From Climacteris rufus (Eukaryota > Chordata > Aves > Passeriformes > Climacteridae): DNA of 64,000 nt. The position numbers and the translations under genes were made by a program. Within the stretch, counting starts at the first letter, position 1, and each line of letters begins with the position of its first letter. Where the stretch lies: assembly GCA_013398175.1 (NCBI GenBank), contig VZRZ01003052.1:287210-351209 (forward strand), written 5' to 3'. The notes under the pieces are model-generated. The model had not been told where the DNA came from, did not search any database, and saw only the letters and a list, made by a program, of their open reading frames with translations. Below, piece by piece: positions 11,676 through 24,182 of the stretch.

Positions 11676-14600
11676 ATGCCTGCGTGAAGTCTGGCTTCCA
11701 GTCATGCAGAAACCAGTTCTCCAAAACCGGTCATCTACTAGGGTGCCCTGAAGCCTCTTTCACTGACAAGAAACACACTTGTGACCAACACAGAAAAAGA
11801 ATATCTGAACTTACAAATCTATTATTGAATAGAGTTGAGTATTGAACCCATTCTGCTCAAAGAGATTTGTTTTATTTTTATTTAATTCTGACCAGAAATG
11901 AAAAAATTATTAAATTGTTACAGAAAGAATGCTGAGACTACCTCAACTTCAGTAAAAATATCTTCTCTTGCAAAAACAACTTGTTTTATTTATACTTTGT
12001 TCCTTACTGCATACATTTTAATTCCAAGAAAATTATATTCCCCCTTTTAATGTCTAAAAATTATTTGGAAGCAAAAATAAATATGATTTTTTCTAAGCTT
12101 TGGGGTTTCAAATAAAGTGTGAACTGTTTCTCACAGGAAACAGTTCCATCGAAACTTTCTTCTACAAGTCATCACAACGCTATCAGTATCCACAGTCAAC
12201 AGTGTAGTCTGGGGTGGAAAGGACCATGATCTTGTACCCTGCCCATTCCCTTTGGATCAGCATTAACCCTTGGAAAGGCTTTGAAAAAACATCTGCCTAA
12301 TTTCACAGGGTATAAGGACCACAAATGTTGCTTGCCCTGACATGGGAAGTGCATCCAGGGGAGACTCACAGCATCTTCTACCAAGTTCTCTTGTTTTATA
12401 GCTGAAGTAAAACTTTTTCAAAGTCAGAAGACACTGTAAAGACATGACTTTTGTTGTCACTGGACTCCAAATATCAAATAGGCTGTGTTTTAGGGTGATG
12501 TGACTCACAGAACTACAAGATACTACCTTTGGAGAAAGGTATACTTGAATAATCTGTGCTTCCAATATGTTCCTTCCCTCCTGCATTGTCCCATTCTGTC
12601 AGCTGCTACGTTCTTAGGAAGGACTATGAATAGATACCTCTGAAATGCAACATGGTTTGTTTTGTGATGGACCAGATGGCACCCAGTGACAGATATATTT
12701 CAACAATACATTCCCAGAAGAGGACACTTCTGTTCCTCTGACAGTACCTGAAGGAGATATACTATCTATATCTTCAGTAAAATATCCAGAGATTCTGTAA
12801 CAGTTACATGTAAAACTATTTGCTTATATTCAATAAGAAAGCACATTTTTGGTGTTGTTATTTTATTTTTTTTTCCTTATTTTTTTTGTTGTTATATCAA
12901 GAAGGAAGAGAATTAAGAGATTCATGTGTCTTTCATGGACAGGAGTTTATTACTACATTTTCACCAATATCTTCCATCAAAGAGTCTCAAACAGACTAGG
13001 TGTATAATGCTACAGCTAGGTTTCATTTGATGATTGAACTTTAAAAATATCAGGCTATATGTTTGCATGTTCACTGACATCTAGTGGGATCCGTATGACA
13101 AAAGCTGTGGTGCTTTGCTTTGCCTCTAACAAAATACAGCCAGTGCCATCATTCACCATTATGGTTGGGATTCAGGCTCTTTAGAAGCCTGGCAATAAAC
13201 CATATTGAGGCTTAAATACATTCCTTCAATTTGTGGCTGGATGCCTTGTAATCACCAGAAATCCTCTAAATAGTCTCTAGCAGAATAAAATAAGGTTTTA
13301 TTTAAAGCCTGAAATAGCTTTTATTTTAGGAATCATGTCTTATTTTAGTTCCATAGTTCTGATTCTGTTCCATATTCAACAGCAATTTATTTCTTAAGGA
13401 AGGTCTAACTTAAGCTCTGGGTTTAGGGAAATAATCAGCTGGAATTTGTATGATTCTTCTGTGTGCTATTTCAGGTGTTCAAACCCCAGAGGTTACATCC
13501 ATTTTACAGAGATTACTTCCTAACCATTCTTTGAAAGCAGCATCTTATAAATCTCTGATGTTTCACTAGCTCATACACCTAAAAAGGAGGGGATTGTTTT
13601 TGCAAAAATGTAATTGTTCCAATTTTCATTCGACAGTTAAAATCACATCTTGTTTTATTCTTGTACTTTTCAGAATGTTTCAGTGTAGGTCCTGCTAAAT
13701 ATGAGCTTTCAAATTCTATGGACCTTCTCTCTTTTTCATAAAAGCAGTTTACCACTCAAACTTCTGCCAACAGAAACAGTCAGAAGTTACTTTTATGCTA
13801 CTTGAAAGAAATAAAGTGGTATGTTTTAGAAGCAGTGGATATAAATCTGCTTAATTTTAGTAATAGAAGTCCTATAAGCTGATAGGTGTAAACTGGTGTC
13901 AAGATTATACAAAGAACTTAAAATTCAGTCAGAATGATGCTTTGATATATTTACACTCAAAACCACATTTGCAGTTTCACACATTACATGTAAATTACCA
14001 GATATCAGAAGGCTGCTAAGAACTGATAATACAGAGCTGTGGATCTAATTCAGCAAGAAATGATAGTTTGTTTTCTCACACAGGAATACAGAAACATCAT
14101 CTGAAATGCAAGCATATGCTTTGAAATAGAGTAAGAGCAAAAGATTCTCAGCATCTGCTAACAAATGTGGGGAGGCTTGGGTTACATCTTGGATATAATT
14201 TGTCAATTTGCATCAATCAAGTTAACTTACACTTCAAGACATAATGAAATGTGACCAACACACACAAATACAAGAACATAATATATCAGCAAAAATACAT
14301 TCCTGATGAGAGTGGGTAAAGAAACTGCAGTTTTGGTTGAATTCAGAAAACACTGTTTGAATTTTTTGAGTATTTTAGGGTAAAATGTGGCCTTTGCTGA
14401 GTGATTTTGACTGTTCTCATAGAAATTTCAAAGGGCATGATGAGGGCGTTTCTACTGTTGAAGATTTAATTTGCAACTAGATAAAATAGAAACTGATCAT
14501 CTGCAACTTTCTGTAAAAAATGGGTTCTACCATCCTATTAATAGACTTTGCAACCTATAGACTGTATAGCGGATGTATAGTATTGCTCATATTTAAACAT

Positions 14601-16874
14601 ATTTACACGTGTAAACTTAGGTATTTTCATTATAGGTTATAATTGAACAATGATTACAGACTCCTTGACAAAACTATTACAAAATCTTCCTTGCTCTGTC
14701 CCGCAGCCAAATCCTTAAAGAAGCTGTGACAGGACATTTAGTAATATAGCAAAGTTAATCATGTCAACATCAACCAGAGAACATGATCCCAGATGGCAGC
14801 CAGCAAAACTTCTCTCTGATTAATTCAAATGTAAAAAGAATAAATCTATAAAATTTACTTGAAAATAGACTAGTCTAGTATGTGACAAAAATAATCTGTC
14901 AAGAGTTGGTCACACCTGACACATCTCCATACATATATTTTGTTCAGTAAATACCACTGATTTTTTGTTATTATGTGTATGTGCATTCCTTTAAAAGTTT
15001 CTTTAGTACACCTGAATGGTGTTTTGGTTGTAAAATTGCTTAAAAACCAGCTGCTTTTCTGGTTAGTAAATAAGTGACTGATATGAAAAACCTACCCCCT
15101 ACATTCCTGAGCTAGAGATGTGATGAGTTATACAGGAGACTGAGCAGGCTGCCAGACTAACTGCATGCTATACCTGCTGGTGGTAATCCCACCACAAAGA
15201 GCATAAGAGGCTAGTTAAATCCATCTGTTCTGAGAACTGGCCTCCCACCATTCCCATGTTTATCTTTGATTTAATAATTTGATTTGGTTCACAATGCTGC
15301 TTATAGCAAGGATTTGAAAAAGCCCCTACAAGAGATAGCCAGATCTGCTCCCACTGGGTTGTGTTAGTGTTTGTGTACTCCACCCCTTTAAACTGCTACA
15401 ACTTTATGTTTGTTAATCCGTGCCTCTAGAAAAAAGTGTGTAATTTTATCCCAATACATCAACATTACCTATTCAAATCCAAGCTATACTAGAAAATGAA
15501 CCTCAGTGGAAAATTATGCGACCTAGAGATCAATCCTTTAGTTAGTTGTTTAAGGGTGGAGGGATCAAAAGCTTGCAAATCCTGAAAGTCTTATTTTCTT
15601 TGAGCAGGAGTTAAGGGTCCTAGTTTATAAAGCTGTTTTGCAAATTTTATGCTAACTATAGAGTGTTCAAAATCCAGATATAGGTCCTCGGGCCTTAAAA
15701 TTCCTGCAGGGTGAATTACTTGAAAAAAAGAATTGTTTTCTGTAGAAAGGCAATCTATTCCCACAGGCTGGTAAAATTTAAATCTGTGATGGCATCTCTA
15801 ACAACAAACCAAAAAAGCCCACAGGTGCTGGTTTAGCTAAATAAGCTGCTTTAACAACGAAGTCTTTATGTCATTAAAAATGCAACAAAGTAACTTGAAT
15901 TTCTAAATGAAATATAAATAACAAAGCACAGAAAGAGAATTTCAGGCATAATTTCTCAAGCCACGAGAGTCTGCAAGACTGTGAAATTGCAGAAAATTTG
16001 AAGTTCTCTGTCTTACCTTAATTACAGATTTTCACCAATGTCCCAGAAGCAGAGAACATCTCCTTTTCCAAGCAAAGAAATATATCCATCCTACCAAAAA
16101 AATAAAGAGGAAAAAAAAAAAAAGGAAATTGAAAAAAGGTTTGCAATTTCAGAAAGTTTGTTTCTCTTGTACTGTTATGGAATTAGAAAGTAATAATGAA
16201 GTCCTGTTTAGTGCCACAGGAAAGGAAGTTTAATTATATTTGCTATGAGGAGATCATAGTATTGTGAAACATTTAATGAGTGTTAAACAGAGAAGAGACA
16301 ACACAACAGAATTGAAGGCCCTTCTTGTGTCACTGATTTGAACAGCTTTTAGAAAGTCACCACCTTTTTATATCATGGGTTTATAGGGGAGATTTTCTGA
16401 GCTGTTATCCACAGGATAAAATTTAGTATATATTTTTATTTCACTCACAATATATTACCCTATAAAACAAATTGCTTATTTGCCTGCAGTAAGGTCCGTG
16501 AGCCCCCATCCCTTGACCAAAACATAGGATTACTGATATATACACCCAAAGGAAAATAAATGGTCCAGGTATACACAATGATATTAAAACATGTATCTCA
16601 CAGTACGACTGTTCACCTTTGTTCTTCATCCCATATCCCACCAGGCTACCAAAGACACTCTATCCACTTAAGGAAGTAATATTTAACATTCAACACACAC
16701 ACATTTATGTGTACACATAGGTATAAATGCATACATATATCATTTAAGATATACAATGGCAATGTAAAATTGAAGCACTTAACTTCAAGTCAGGACCCTT
16801 CTGTTACCATTTCATCTTCACAAACTGTTAAACCATCAGACAGAGATGGTCTTGATACAGGAACAGAACAGATT
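11676..16874. other. AT-rich region without recognised genes
   Basis: About 5 kb with no recognised repeat or coding unit, only short T- and A-rich runs (for example 12860-12890 and 16108-16125). The frame at 12263-12586 (107 codons, minus) has no recognisable domain. Confidence 0.5.
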
Positions 16875-17335
16875 TATAGAATCATACAAACAGAACCTTT
16901 CAGGTTGCAAAAGACATTTAAGATTATTGAGTCCGACTGATAACCCAACACTGCCAAGCCCACCATTAATTCATTTCCCCAAGAACTACATCAACAAGAT
17001 CTTTTAAACACCTTTGGGGATGGAGACTTCAGCACTTTCCTGGACAGCCTGTTCCAATGCCTGACGACCTTTTCAGGAAAGAAATTTTTCCTGACATCTA
17101 ATCTAAGCCCTGTCTGGCACAACTTCCGGACACTTCTTCTTGTCTTACCATTTTTCACTTGGGAAAACAGACTGATCCCCACCTGGCTACAACCTCCTTT
17201 CAGGCATTTGAAGCGAGTGATAAGGTCTTCCCCTTTTCTCCAGGCTAAACAGCACACCTACCTCAGCTGATCCTCACAAGTCTTGTGCTCCAGACCCTTC
17301 CCCAGCTTCATTGTCCTTCTCTGGGCACTCTTCAA
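16875..17335 (-). mobile_element. CR1 LINE 3' fragment, about 460 bp
   Basis: An antisense CR1 copy. Its 3' end starts at TATAGAATCATA (16875). It continues through the 3' UTR and into ORF2, visible as GGATGGAGACTTCAGCACT, CTGTTCCAATGCCTGA and, near the 5' cut, TCTCCAGGCTAAACAGC. An open minus-strand frame at 16991-17257 covers the ORF2 C-terminus. The match fades near 17335, the 5' truncation point. Confidence 0.94.
16991..17257 (-). pseudogene. CR1 ORF2 C-terminal remnant
   Basis: A minus-strand frame of 88 codons contains the conserved CR1 ORF2 tail: WRKGEDLITRFKCLKGG, then RLDVRKNFFPEKVVRHWNRL, then SPSPKVFK. The reverse-transcriptase catalytic motifs lie further upstream in a full element and are absent here. 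The ATG is fortuitous, because the frame is a piece of a larger protein. It is a dead fragment that happens to be uninterrupted. Confidence 0.85.
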
Positions 17336-17573
17336 GATCTATCAAAAGATACTTAATTTTCCCAGATCTTTTTGATAGTGTATATGAGTGGAAAGGTAGG
17401 TGGAATATGGATAATCTTCCGGGTACTTTTTCTATGAACAGACATAAATAAATGACTAAACCTTTGATGGCTCTGGGGACATGGATATAAAGAGGACAAT
17501 AATCTCACCTGCCTACAGGCTCACCTGTTTTTAACTCTTCCTGTATTCTGGCTAACTGCATTGAACACATTGA

Positions 17574-17593
17574 TTTTTTTTTTTTTTTTTTTT
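17574..17593. repeat. T20 homopolymer
   Basis: A run of 20 T lies between two CR1 copies. No retrocopied gene could be recognised next to it on either side. Confidence 0.9.
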
Positions 17594-17847
17594 GAGTTGA
17601 AGAATATTTACTATTTTTCCTGAAATTGGCAGAGAAGAACCAGGTCCTTTAGTTTTGGTTATTTGTGGAGTCAAAATTATAAGAATACTTAATTCCTGAG
17701 AAGTTCTAGAAATTATACTAGGTCATCTGATCACCAGATCCTGCTGTCATTTGAGGTTGAAATGGGGAATTTTGAGTCTGCACACTCTGCACCTAAATTG
17801 GATGTGTGTCTTGGCCTCAAATCTAAACATCGCAGTGTCTGAGCTTT

Positions 17848-17990
17848 AGAATCACAGAATCGTTAAGGTTGGAAAGGACCTCTAATTCCCACCATCAACC
17901 TAGCACCACCATGTTCACCACTAAACCAAGTCTTCAAGTTCCCTATCCACACATTTTTTTAATGCTTCCAGGGATGGTGTCTCTGCCACT
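17848..17990 (-). mobile_element. CR1 LINE 3' end, about 140 bp
   Basis: An antisense CR1 terminus begins AGAATCACAGAATCG and GGTTGGAAAGGACC, then ACCATCAACCTAGCACCACC and CTTCCAGGGATGGTGTCT. It is truncated before the ORF2 tail is fully reached. It has the same orientation as the copy 500 bp upstream, but each has its own 3' end, so they are separate insertions. Confidence 0.93.
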
Positions 17991-18186
17991 TTAAGTGCTT
18001 ATCAAAAAGTGACCAAGCCCTTTCAGTAGTTTAAGCTCAGTCACCACTGTCATAGCAACTCCAGTCGCACAAAATAAATTCACAGGTAAAGGAGACTTCT
18101 GCATGTAGTCGGCTCCAGCTTGTTCTGTCCCTATTTCCCAGCTGTTATGCTTAGAGCAGCAGGCTATTGACATCCAGCAGTGTCAG

Positions 18187-18223
18187 AAAAACAAACAAAC
18201 AAACAAACAAACAAACAAAAAAA
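18187..18223. repeat. (CAAA)n microsatellite
   Basis: About nine units of CAAA/AAAC in tandem end in a short A run. It is a simple repeat with no coding content. Confidence 0.95.
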
Positions 18224-19442
18224 TACCCAGGCAAAATGCCTGGAAAAAACAGTGGCTGCAATTTACAGTGACAATATTTGTCACTGAAGTTTTGTGGATT
18301 GTCCTTCACACTTAGACAGGCAAGCCTATGTGCTGCCTTTGCATTTGATAGCTAAGGTGATGAATGCAAAAAAAATTAACCAGAAAGAAAAGACGTCTAC
18401 AGTTTTCTTCCACAGAAAAATTAATTATTTTCCTTCTTGTAATTTGTATATTTATCTGATGAAAATTTTACTTATATAAGTCATGACTGTGTCAAGCGTT
18501 TGCTTCTCCCTCAGATTTATAGTGTGGAAATCAGGAAATCGTATTCTTTATCTTGCCCTTTCACAAATCCTAGACAAGAACAAGGATAGAACACACACTT
18601 ATGAATGTGAAAGAGTTATAAGGATTTAATGAGTTACAGTTTATCAGTTGAGTTCTATGAATTACTGTTTGCATGATTTTCAGCTGTCCCTGCCTTTCAG
18701 GTTAATGTAAAACTTTAAATCAAAGAGAAGATGTATTAGCTTAAATAGCCTGTCTTTGAATTCAGGATGGCTACAAGGAGACATGCTGCCAGTTAGTTGG
18801 GCTTAGCTAGGAGGAAAGTGTATTACAGTAAGCCAGGCTATCTAAAGTCTGTACCTAAAGGAAAAAGTTGAGTTTTTTCACCATGGATTTCAGTGAAACT
18901 ACTCTACCTTACACTAATAGGAATTAAAGAATTGGATGATAATGACTTCTGAAATCTAAAAGGGTTTCCTTCTTTATTTTCTTCCGTTCTATTTTCTTCT
19001 CTCCAACTTCTGCTACACTGATAGTGCTTTTCTCATTTGATTTACTCTTAAAAATTGACCTTAGTTGCTTCTCACACTGCAGGGATTTACATGGCTGTGC
19101 ACCAGTTTAATGCTAACGAGTAAAAAGCTCTAAAGTCTAACAAAAATTTAATGGGTACTTGCAACTGATGAGCACTTGGGGGCAAATGCTGTTCTTTAAC
19201 CCAAAGAAAAAGCAAATTCTTAACTTTGGTTTGGAGAAGGGAACAATGAAAAACAAAATGAGAAAAAAATTCTATCAGAGCAGCTGTGAAAAAAACCTGC
19301 AAACAAACCAATATTGTAATTTTGAAAGTTCCTGTTTAAACTTATTTTTCTTGCAAATGTGGTGTCCTTTCTGGAACAAGATAGTCCTTGAAAGACGCTA
19401 TATTCACACAGTACATCAGAGTTAAAGGAGAGATGAAGCATT
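18224..19442. other. AT-rich spacer
   Basis: No recognised element or gene is seen in about 1.2 kb. Small frames on both strands near 19087-19425 overlap one another and lack domain features. Confidence 0.55.
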
Positions 19443-19446
19443 ATAC

Positions 19447-19479
<33 letters not shown>

Positions 19480-19530
19480 AATATAAACAAACAAAAACAA
19501 GCAAGCAAAAATGTCTATATATATACATAT
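19443..19530. repeat. (TA)n(CA)n compound microsatellite
   Basis: A TA run is followed by a CA run (19443-19480), then A-rich CAAA/GCAAA sequence and a second short TATATA block. Minus-strand frames through it encode alternating Cys/Val/Tyr/Ile low-complexity peptide and are repeat artefacts. Confidence 0.93.
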
Positions 19531-20270
19531 GTATAAAAAGCACACCAGAACAACCCTGTCCTCATGGGGCAAAAAAAGGTTATTTACAGTGCTGAATTTA
19601 ATTACAAAGAAAAGGTTCAAACACCTACACCAGGCTTCTGATCCCCTTCTAGCCACTTTGCTTCTACTTCTGATCCCACCTTTTCCTGCTGAGGTTTTTT
19701 GTTTTGTGGTGAGAAGCAATTACCAGAGATATCATAGTGAGAATGGACTAAGCAAACTGGACATTGGCCATTTCTTGCCTTTCCCCCAGGTAAGCTTGTA
19801 GGGCATAAAGAAGTGACACTGTTGATATGTCTTTAACTTCAATTGTACAAAAGAGAAATGTGTGATTTGCTCTACCTTATACTGAGTTTAACAAACAATG
19901 AATCAAAGAGTAGTTGATTACAGGACTATCACAGGGAGATCACTCAGTATAGAGTGCAGTACCTGTCCTGAAACATATGCTTGTGAGAAAAAAAGAAGAA
20001 ACAAATGTGTTGGGTTTCACGTTGTATGATTGAAGTTTTCATTTGAAGATCCATTTCCCTGACTCTCAGATCACACTTTTTCAACAATTGAATCCTGTAA
20101 TTAATTTCCAAAAAAACTGTTCCTGCCATGAGATCTTGGTCCAAAACAGAAGCTCCAGCTTTGCAGAGTAGCCCCCATACTGCTCACCATGGCTGCAATC
20201 CCAGCCGATAAACCTTCTTGGCTTTGTGACTTATCTTAACATGTCAACAGGGACATAATTCTGTCTTTTT

Positions 20271-20400
20271 ATCACGGAATTATAGAACTTCTTGGGTTGG
20301 AAGGGACATTAAATAATATCTAGTTCCAATCCTTTGTCATGGGCCGGGACACCTTCCACTAGACCAGGTTGCTCAAAGTCCCATCCAGCCTGGCCTTGAA
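20271..20400 (-). mobile_element. CR1 LINE 3' end, first of abutting pair
   Basis: An antisense CR1 terminus shows TATAGAACTTCTTGGGTTGG, AAGGGACATT, CATGGGCCGGGACACCTTCC and ACTAGACCAGGTTGCTC, ending CCTGGCCTTGAACAC. It stops exactly where a second CR1 3' terminus begins. It belongs to the CR1 type whose 3' UTR has the GACACCTTCCACTAG stretch, unlike its neighbour. Confidence 0.94.
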
Positions 20401-20992
20401 CACAGAATCTTCAGGGTTAGAAGAGATCTTCAAGATCATCTAGTCCATCTGCCAACCCAGCACCACCATAATCACCCCTAAACCATATCCCCAAGTGCCA
20501 CATCCAGATACCTCTCAAACACTTCCAGTCAGTGACTCCACCCCTACCCTTGGCAACTTACTCCAATGCCTAACCACTCTTCCAGTGAAAATTTTTCTAA
20601 TAACTAGTCTGAAACATCTCTTGTACAACCTAGAGCCATTTTCTCTTATCATTTCACTTAAGACATGTCAAAAGAGACAAATCCCACATCACTGCAACCC
20701 CCTTTCAGGGAGTTTTAGAGAGCAATGAGGTCGCCCCTGAGCCTCCTCTTCCCCAGGCTATACATCTCCAGCTCTCTAAGCTGCTCCTGAAAAGACATGT
20801 TTTCATCAGATATGTTGTCCTTCTTTGGACATACTCCAGCACCAAAATGTTCTTTTTGAACCTAGGGATCCAAAACTTAACTAGTACTTGAGGTATAACC
20901 TCACAGTGCCAAGTGTAACAAGACAATCACTTCCTTGGCCATGCAGGCCGCGCTATTCTTGATACAGGCCAAGATATAATTTTTTGCACCAT
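20401..20992 (-). mobile_element. CR1 LINE 3' fragment, second of abutting pair
   Basis: A second antisense CR1 begins with CACAGAATCTTCAGGG. It runs through AACCCAGCACCACCATAATC, the ORF2 tail (CAATGCCTAACCACTC) and AGGTCGCCCCTGAGCCTCCT, to GATACAGGCCAAGATA. At about 590 bp it is the longest CR1 here. Its frame is broken by stops, so no remnant protein of note is kept. The 3' UTR differs from the first copy, so the pair is two insertions, not a tandem duplication. Confidence 0.93.
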
Positions 20993-21412
20993 GATATTGG
21001 ATAAATGTCAAATATCAGCCCCAGGAAGCCACAGTGCTTCTAAGACGTACGTTTTCTTAATCTGCTTTCCAGTTTTTTTATCCTAATTTTCATTGGAAAG
21101 CCAAATGGATCATATATCTGCAGGGAGTAACTTCTTGTTAAGCTGTAAAGTGAGAGACCATCTATTTTTCTGTTATCTCTGCTCTGATGTTTCCAGATTG
21201 ATAGACTATGAAATAAAATTAAAATTGACCACTCTAAGTGATTCAAAGCAACATCCAATGTGATTTTGCTCATAATGCAGATTTAAAAGTTCATAACTTT
21301 TTATCTGATTATTGTGCAAATTAAAATCATCTATTTACTAAACTTTCTTGTATAATTTATTTTTCTTCATCCTTACAGCAACATTTGCTATTGCATTGCA
21401 GTTCTCCACTAC

Positions 21413-21417
21413 ATTAT
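21413..21417. repeat. Left target-site duplication ATTAT
   Basis: Five bases, ATTAT, directly before the TG of the LTR. They are identical to the five bases after its terminal CA at 22475-22479. Confidence 0.8.
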
Positions 21418-22474
21418 TGTCATTGTTTACCCCTGGCCAAATGCCAAAGCTTCCACAAGAACCCACTTCCCCCCCTCCTTGCTCTAGACAGGGAAAAGGA
21501 ATGTGTTACTAAGCTGAGATAAGAACACTGAGAGAGAAGAAAACTCCCTAATTACAGCAGACTAAAACAGGCTCAAAACTTGAAAGATGATTAAGTGAAC
21601 TTATTACAGAGTTAAAAGAGCAAGCAAAACATCTTTTTAAACACTCTTTCTCTTTTGTCGCCCCACAGCCCACAGCCCTCCCTCCTGCCCTCAGAAAGTA
21701 AGGAGGACCGGGGTTTTGTTTCTAGTTAGTCAGTTCATTCCTCAGATGGTTTCTTCCTGGGAGAAAAGGCAGGTCCTTACTTTTCCTCTTTTCCCTGTTC
21801 ACAGGCACTGTGGCAAATCTGCAGAAATCACGTTCTCCCTCCTGCCCGGCTCTGCCTGTGTTCTCTCTTGTCCTGTTAGAGCTGAGCTGGTCCCTCTTAG
21901 GGTGAGAATAAAACCAGGCTTTTTTAACTTAATTGACTCCCTTTGGTTTCCAGGAGCAAAGGCCTCATTAATCATGTCAATTCCCACCAGACCACAGTCT
22001 CTCCCATAGAAAGTCACTCCCTTCTGCCCCGTAGTGGGGTGGATCTCGGCTCCTTCATGGACCCTCAGGGTACAAGAAAACACTGCATTTGGTACAGTCC
22101 CTTACCACAGGCCGCAGAGATGTTTTAGCTCTGATGATTAAAGGACCTCCTCCTTCTTCTTGGCTGGCTTTGCTGGTGTCCATATCTGTTGCTTTTCTAC
22201 ATGCTATACTCCTTGTTTCCCTGCCTATCTACAACTACATGACTGCACGGCTATAGCTACATGGCGCATGCCTGCCTACTCCTGAGTTTGCTTCTTAAAT
22301 ATGTTGTCATAGAGGCGTTACCTTCCTTCCTAATTGGCCCAGCTGTGGCTAACAGCACATCCATCAGAGACAGGCCCTGGCTGGACAGCTGTGGAAGCTT
22401 CTGGCAGCTCTTTACAGGAGCCGTTTTTTGGTCTCTACCACACCCAAAAAGCCAGACCCCCTCAAACTACCACA
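21418..22474 (-). mobile_element. Solo LTR of an endogenous retrovirus (5-bp target duplication)
   Basis: A 1057-bp element on the minus strand with TG...CA ends and perfect 5-bp flanking duplications (ATTAT). Read in its own sense it begins TGTGGTAGTTTGAGG, carries a TATA-like AACATATTTAAGAAG (plus-strand 22291-22308) and ends GGGGTAAACAATGACA. The poly(A) signal is only a variant (TAATAAG near 21600). The U3 region, with GCCAGAAGCTTCCAC and the TATA block, resembles the LTR at 904-2027, so the two belong to related families. A 5-bp duplication is usual for ERVL-type (class III) elements, which suggests but does not prove that class. No gag, pol or env sequence is next to it. Confidence 0.85.
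22291..22308 (-). promoter_or_regulatory. TATA-like box of the LTR
   Basis: On the minus strand the sequence reads GACAACATATTTAAGAAG. The same block (AACATATTTAAAAAG) occurs in the LTR at 1080-1095, at a similar distance of about 180 bp from the LTR start. Conservation between two diverged LTRs suggests a core promoter element. Confidence 0.5.
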
Positions 22475-22479
22475 ATTAT
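22475..22479. repeat. Right target-site duplication ATTAT
   Basis: Five bases after the terminal CA of the LTR, identical to 21413-21417. Confidence 0.8.
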
Positions 22480-24135
22480 ACTTTTGCTGCTCCAGTTTAG
22501 TCACAATCATTGTGGACAAACTCCATTACAAATGCTTCTGTAAGCATCTCCGTTGTGAAGCTGAAAATCTAGGTCAATTTTTTCACTGAAAAGGGAATAA
22601 AATTTCTTTCTCATGATATTGGAAAGTGCGATAGGGTAAACTCTAGTGAACTCCTAAACTTTGATCAGCATTACTAACCCATAGCATGAAATTATACACT
22701 TCTATGTGCAGCAGCTACTAATAAAAGCTCATCCAGCTAATGCTTCATTATAGTTGAGGCTTATCAACTTTGGTAACCACATGGCATTCTCATTTACTTC
22801 TGTGTGCTTCCAAATTCTCTCATTTCTATGATGCTGTGACCAGGCAGAAATATGAGAGAGAATTTAGCCCCATGAGTCTATCTCATGGGGGAATTACATA
22901 AGTAAATGAATATCACTGAAAACATGGATTAAAAGAATCCTAAATAAAGTGTTTTAAATCCCCTGCTCTCCTGGGCAGTTTCAGCAGCTTCCCTCTTTTA
23001 TGCTTTTAGCCTGAATATCTTAAAAAATAGCATTCCTCAGAGCTCACATGTCTTTCTGGACATGAAATGCCTATCTAGCACTCATAGTGCTTTAGGGAGT
23101 AGGTTTGGGATTTCACTAATTTCACTTTTAATACTCTATCTTGCCAAGCAGCTTGGTGGGTTGGACAGACTGGCTGTGTTCTGCCTTACACTGCAACCTT
23201 TTAATCTTCGATCAGTCCCACAGGAGCAAACAGAATGATATGAAACCTTTGGCATTACACAAAATGAAGACAGGTCATGCAGTCAGAATTGCTGGTATAT
23301 CTGATGCCATCTAACTTTTAGGATAATCTTTTGATCAAGTAGGATGGCTTTCACCTATTTCTGCCCTCATTGATGGAAGAGTGTTAAGCAAGGAGCACAG
23401 CATCTCTGTACCTCTGCTTCTTCCCTCATGGAATGGGGTAAGGCAATCTCCCTGCTATCCTTTGTGCTGTTCTTTGAGGTCTTCTGATGAAAGGTGCTAA
23501 AATAACCACTATGTATTATTCATATATTAATTTGCTCTGGCATATTGGTTTCAAGAAACTTCATTTAAGTGCACTAGGAAATCAACATCAAAGAAAGACA
23601 GTTACACACCGTGAATACACTCAGCAGAGGAGCAGGCCAGGCTTGACACAGCTCTGAAAAGCAAATAAAAAGCATAGAAACTCTGTAATCTCCTTATGAC
23701 CAGGGGAAAAAAAAAAGAGAAGAACAACAAAAGAAGGCCCTATAATAACTTTTCTATACCGTTTGGGGTCTTTCTGTGCAGCTTAGTAGTGAATTAGACC
23801 TTGTTGATAAATTTTGTAGGGCAGCCAAAAATATGGATAGAGATAATAGAGAAAAGAAAATGGTGGTCCTGAAGAAAACATTAAGTCATCCCTGGATTGC
23901 TTGGCTTTCAACATGAATTTTTTCAGAGGAACTTAGTTAAAGAGTTTTGAGATGCTACTGTTCTCTATCGGGCTTCAAAATATCTTGACTAGAACATTCA
24001 AAATCTGATCACTCCAAAGTTCCACATCACTTCTGAGGTTGTGGAAAAAACTACCAGCGGAAGAAGTTTTTAAAACTTGTCCCTATTTATTCTCCAAGGT
24101 TTTCTCTTGAAATATTTATTTTTATTTCAACAAAT
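22480..24135. other. AT-rich spacer
   Basis: No recognised element or gene. A short A run interrupted by G lies near 23707-23720. Confidence 0.55.
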
Positions 24136-24140
24136 TTATA

Positions 24141-24182
24141 GACATACATACATATATATGTATGTATGTATGTATGTATATG
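24141..24182. repeat. (TATG)n microsatellite with inverted start
   Basis: CATACATACATATA is followed by TATGTATG repeats, so the left end is the reverse complement of the right. The whole tract can fold into a hairpin. Ordinary simple repeat. Confidence 0.93.

Noticed and set aside
17574..17593. Poly-T as a mark of a processed pseudogene
   Set aside because: No gene-like sequence or target duplication was found next to the run.
19220..19719. Minus-strand frames with Cys/Val/Tyr/Ile-rich peptide
   Set aside because: The peptide is the translation of the TA/CA microsatellite, not a membrane protein.
21716..22543. Cluster of frames of 61-97 codons on both strands
   Set aside because: They fall inside the solo LTR at 21418-22474 or at its edge and have no retroviral or host protein similarity that I recognise.
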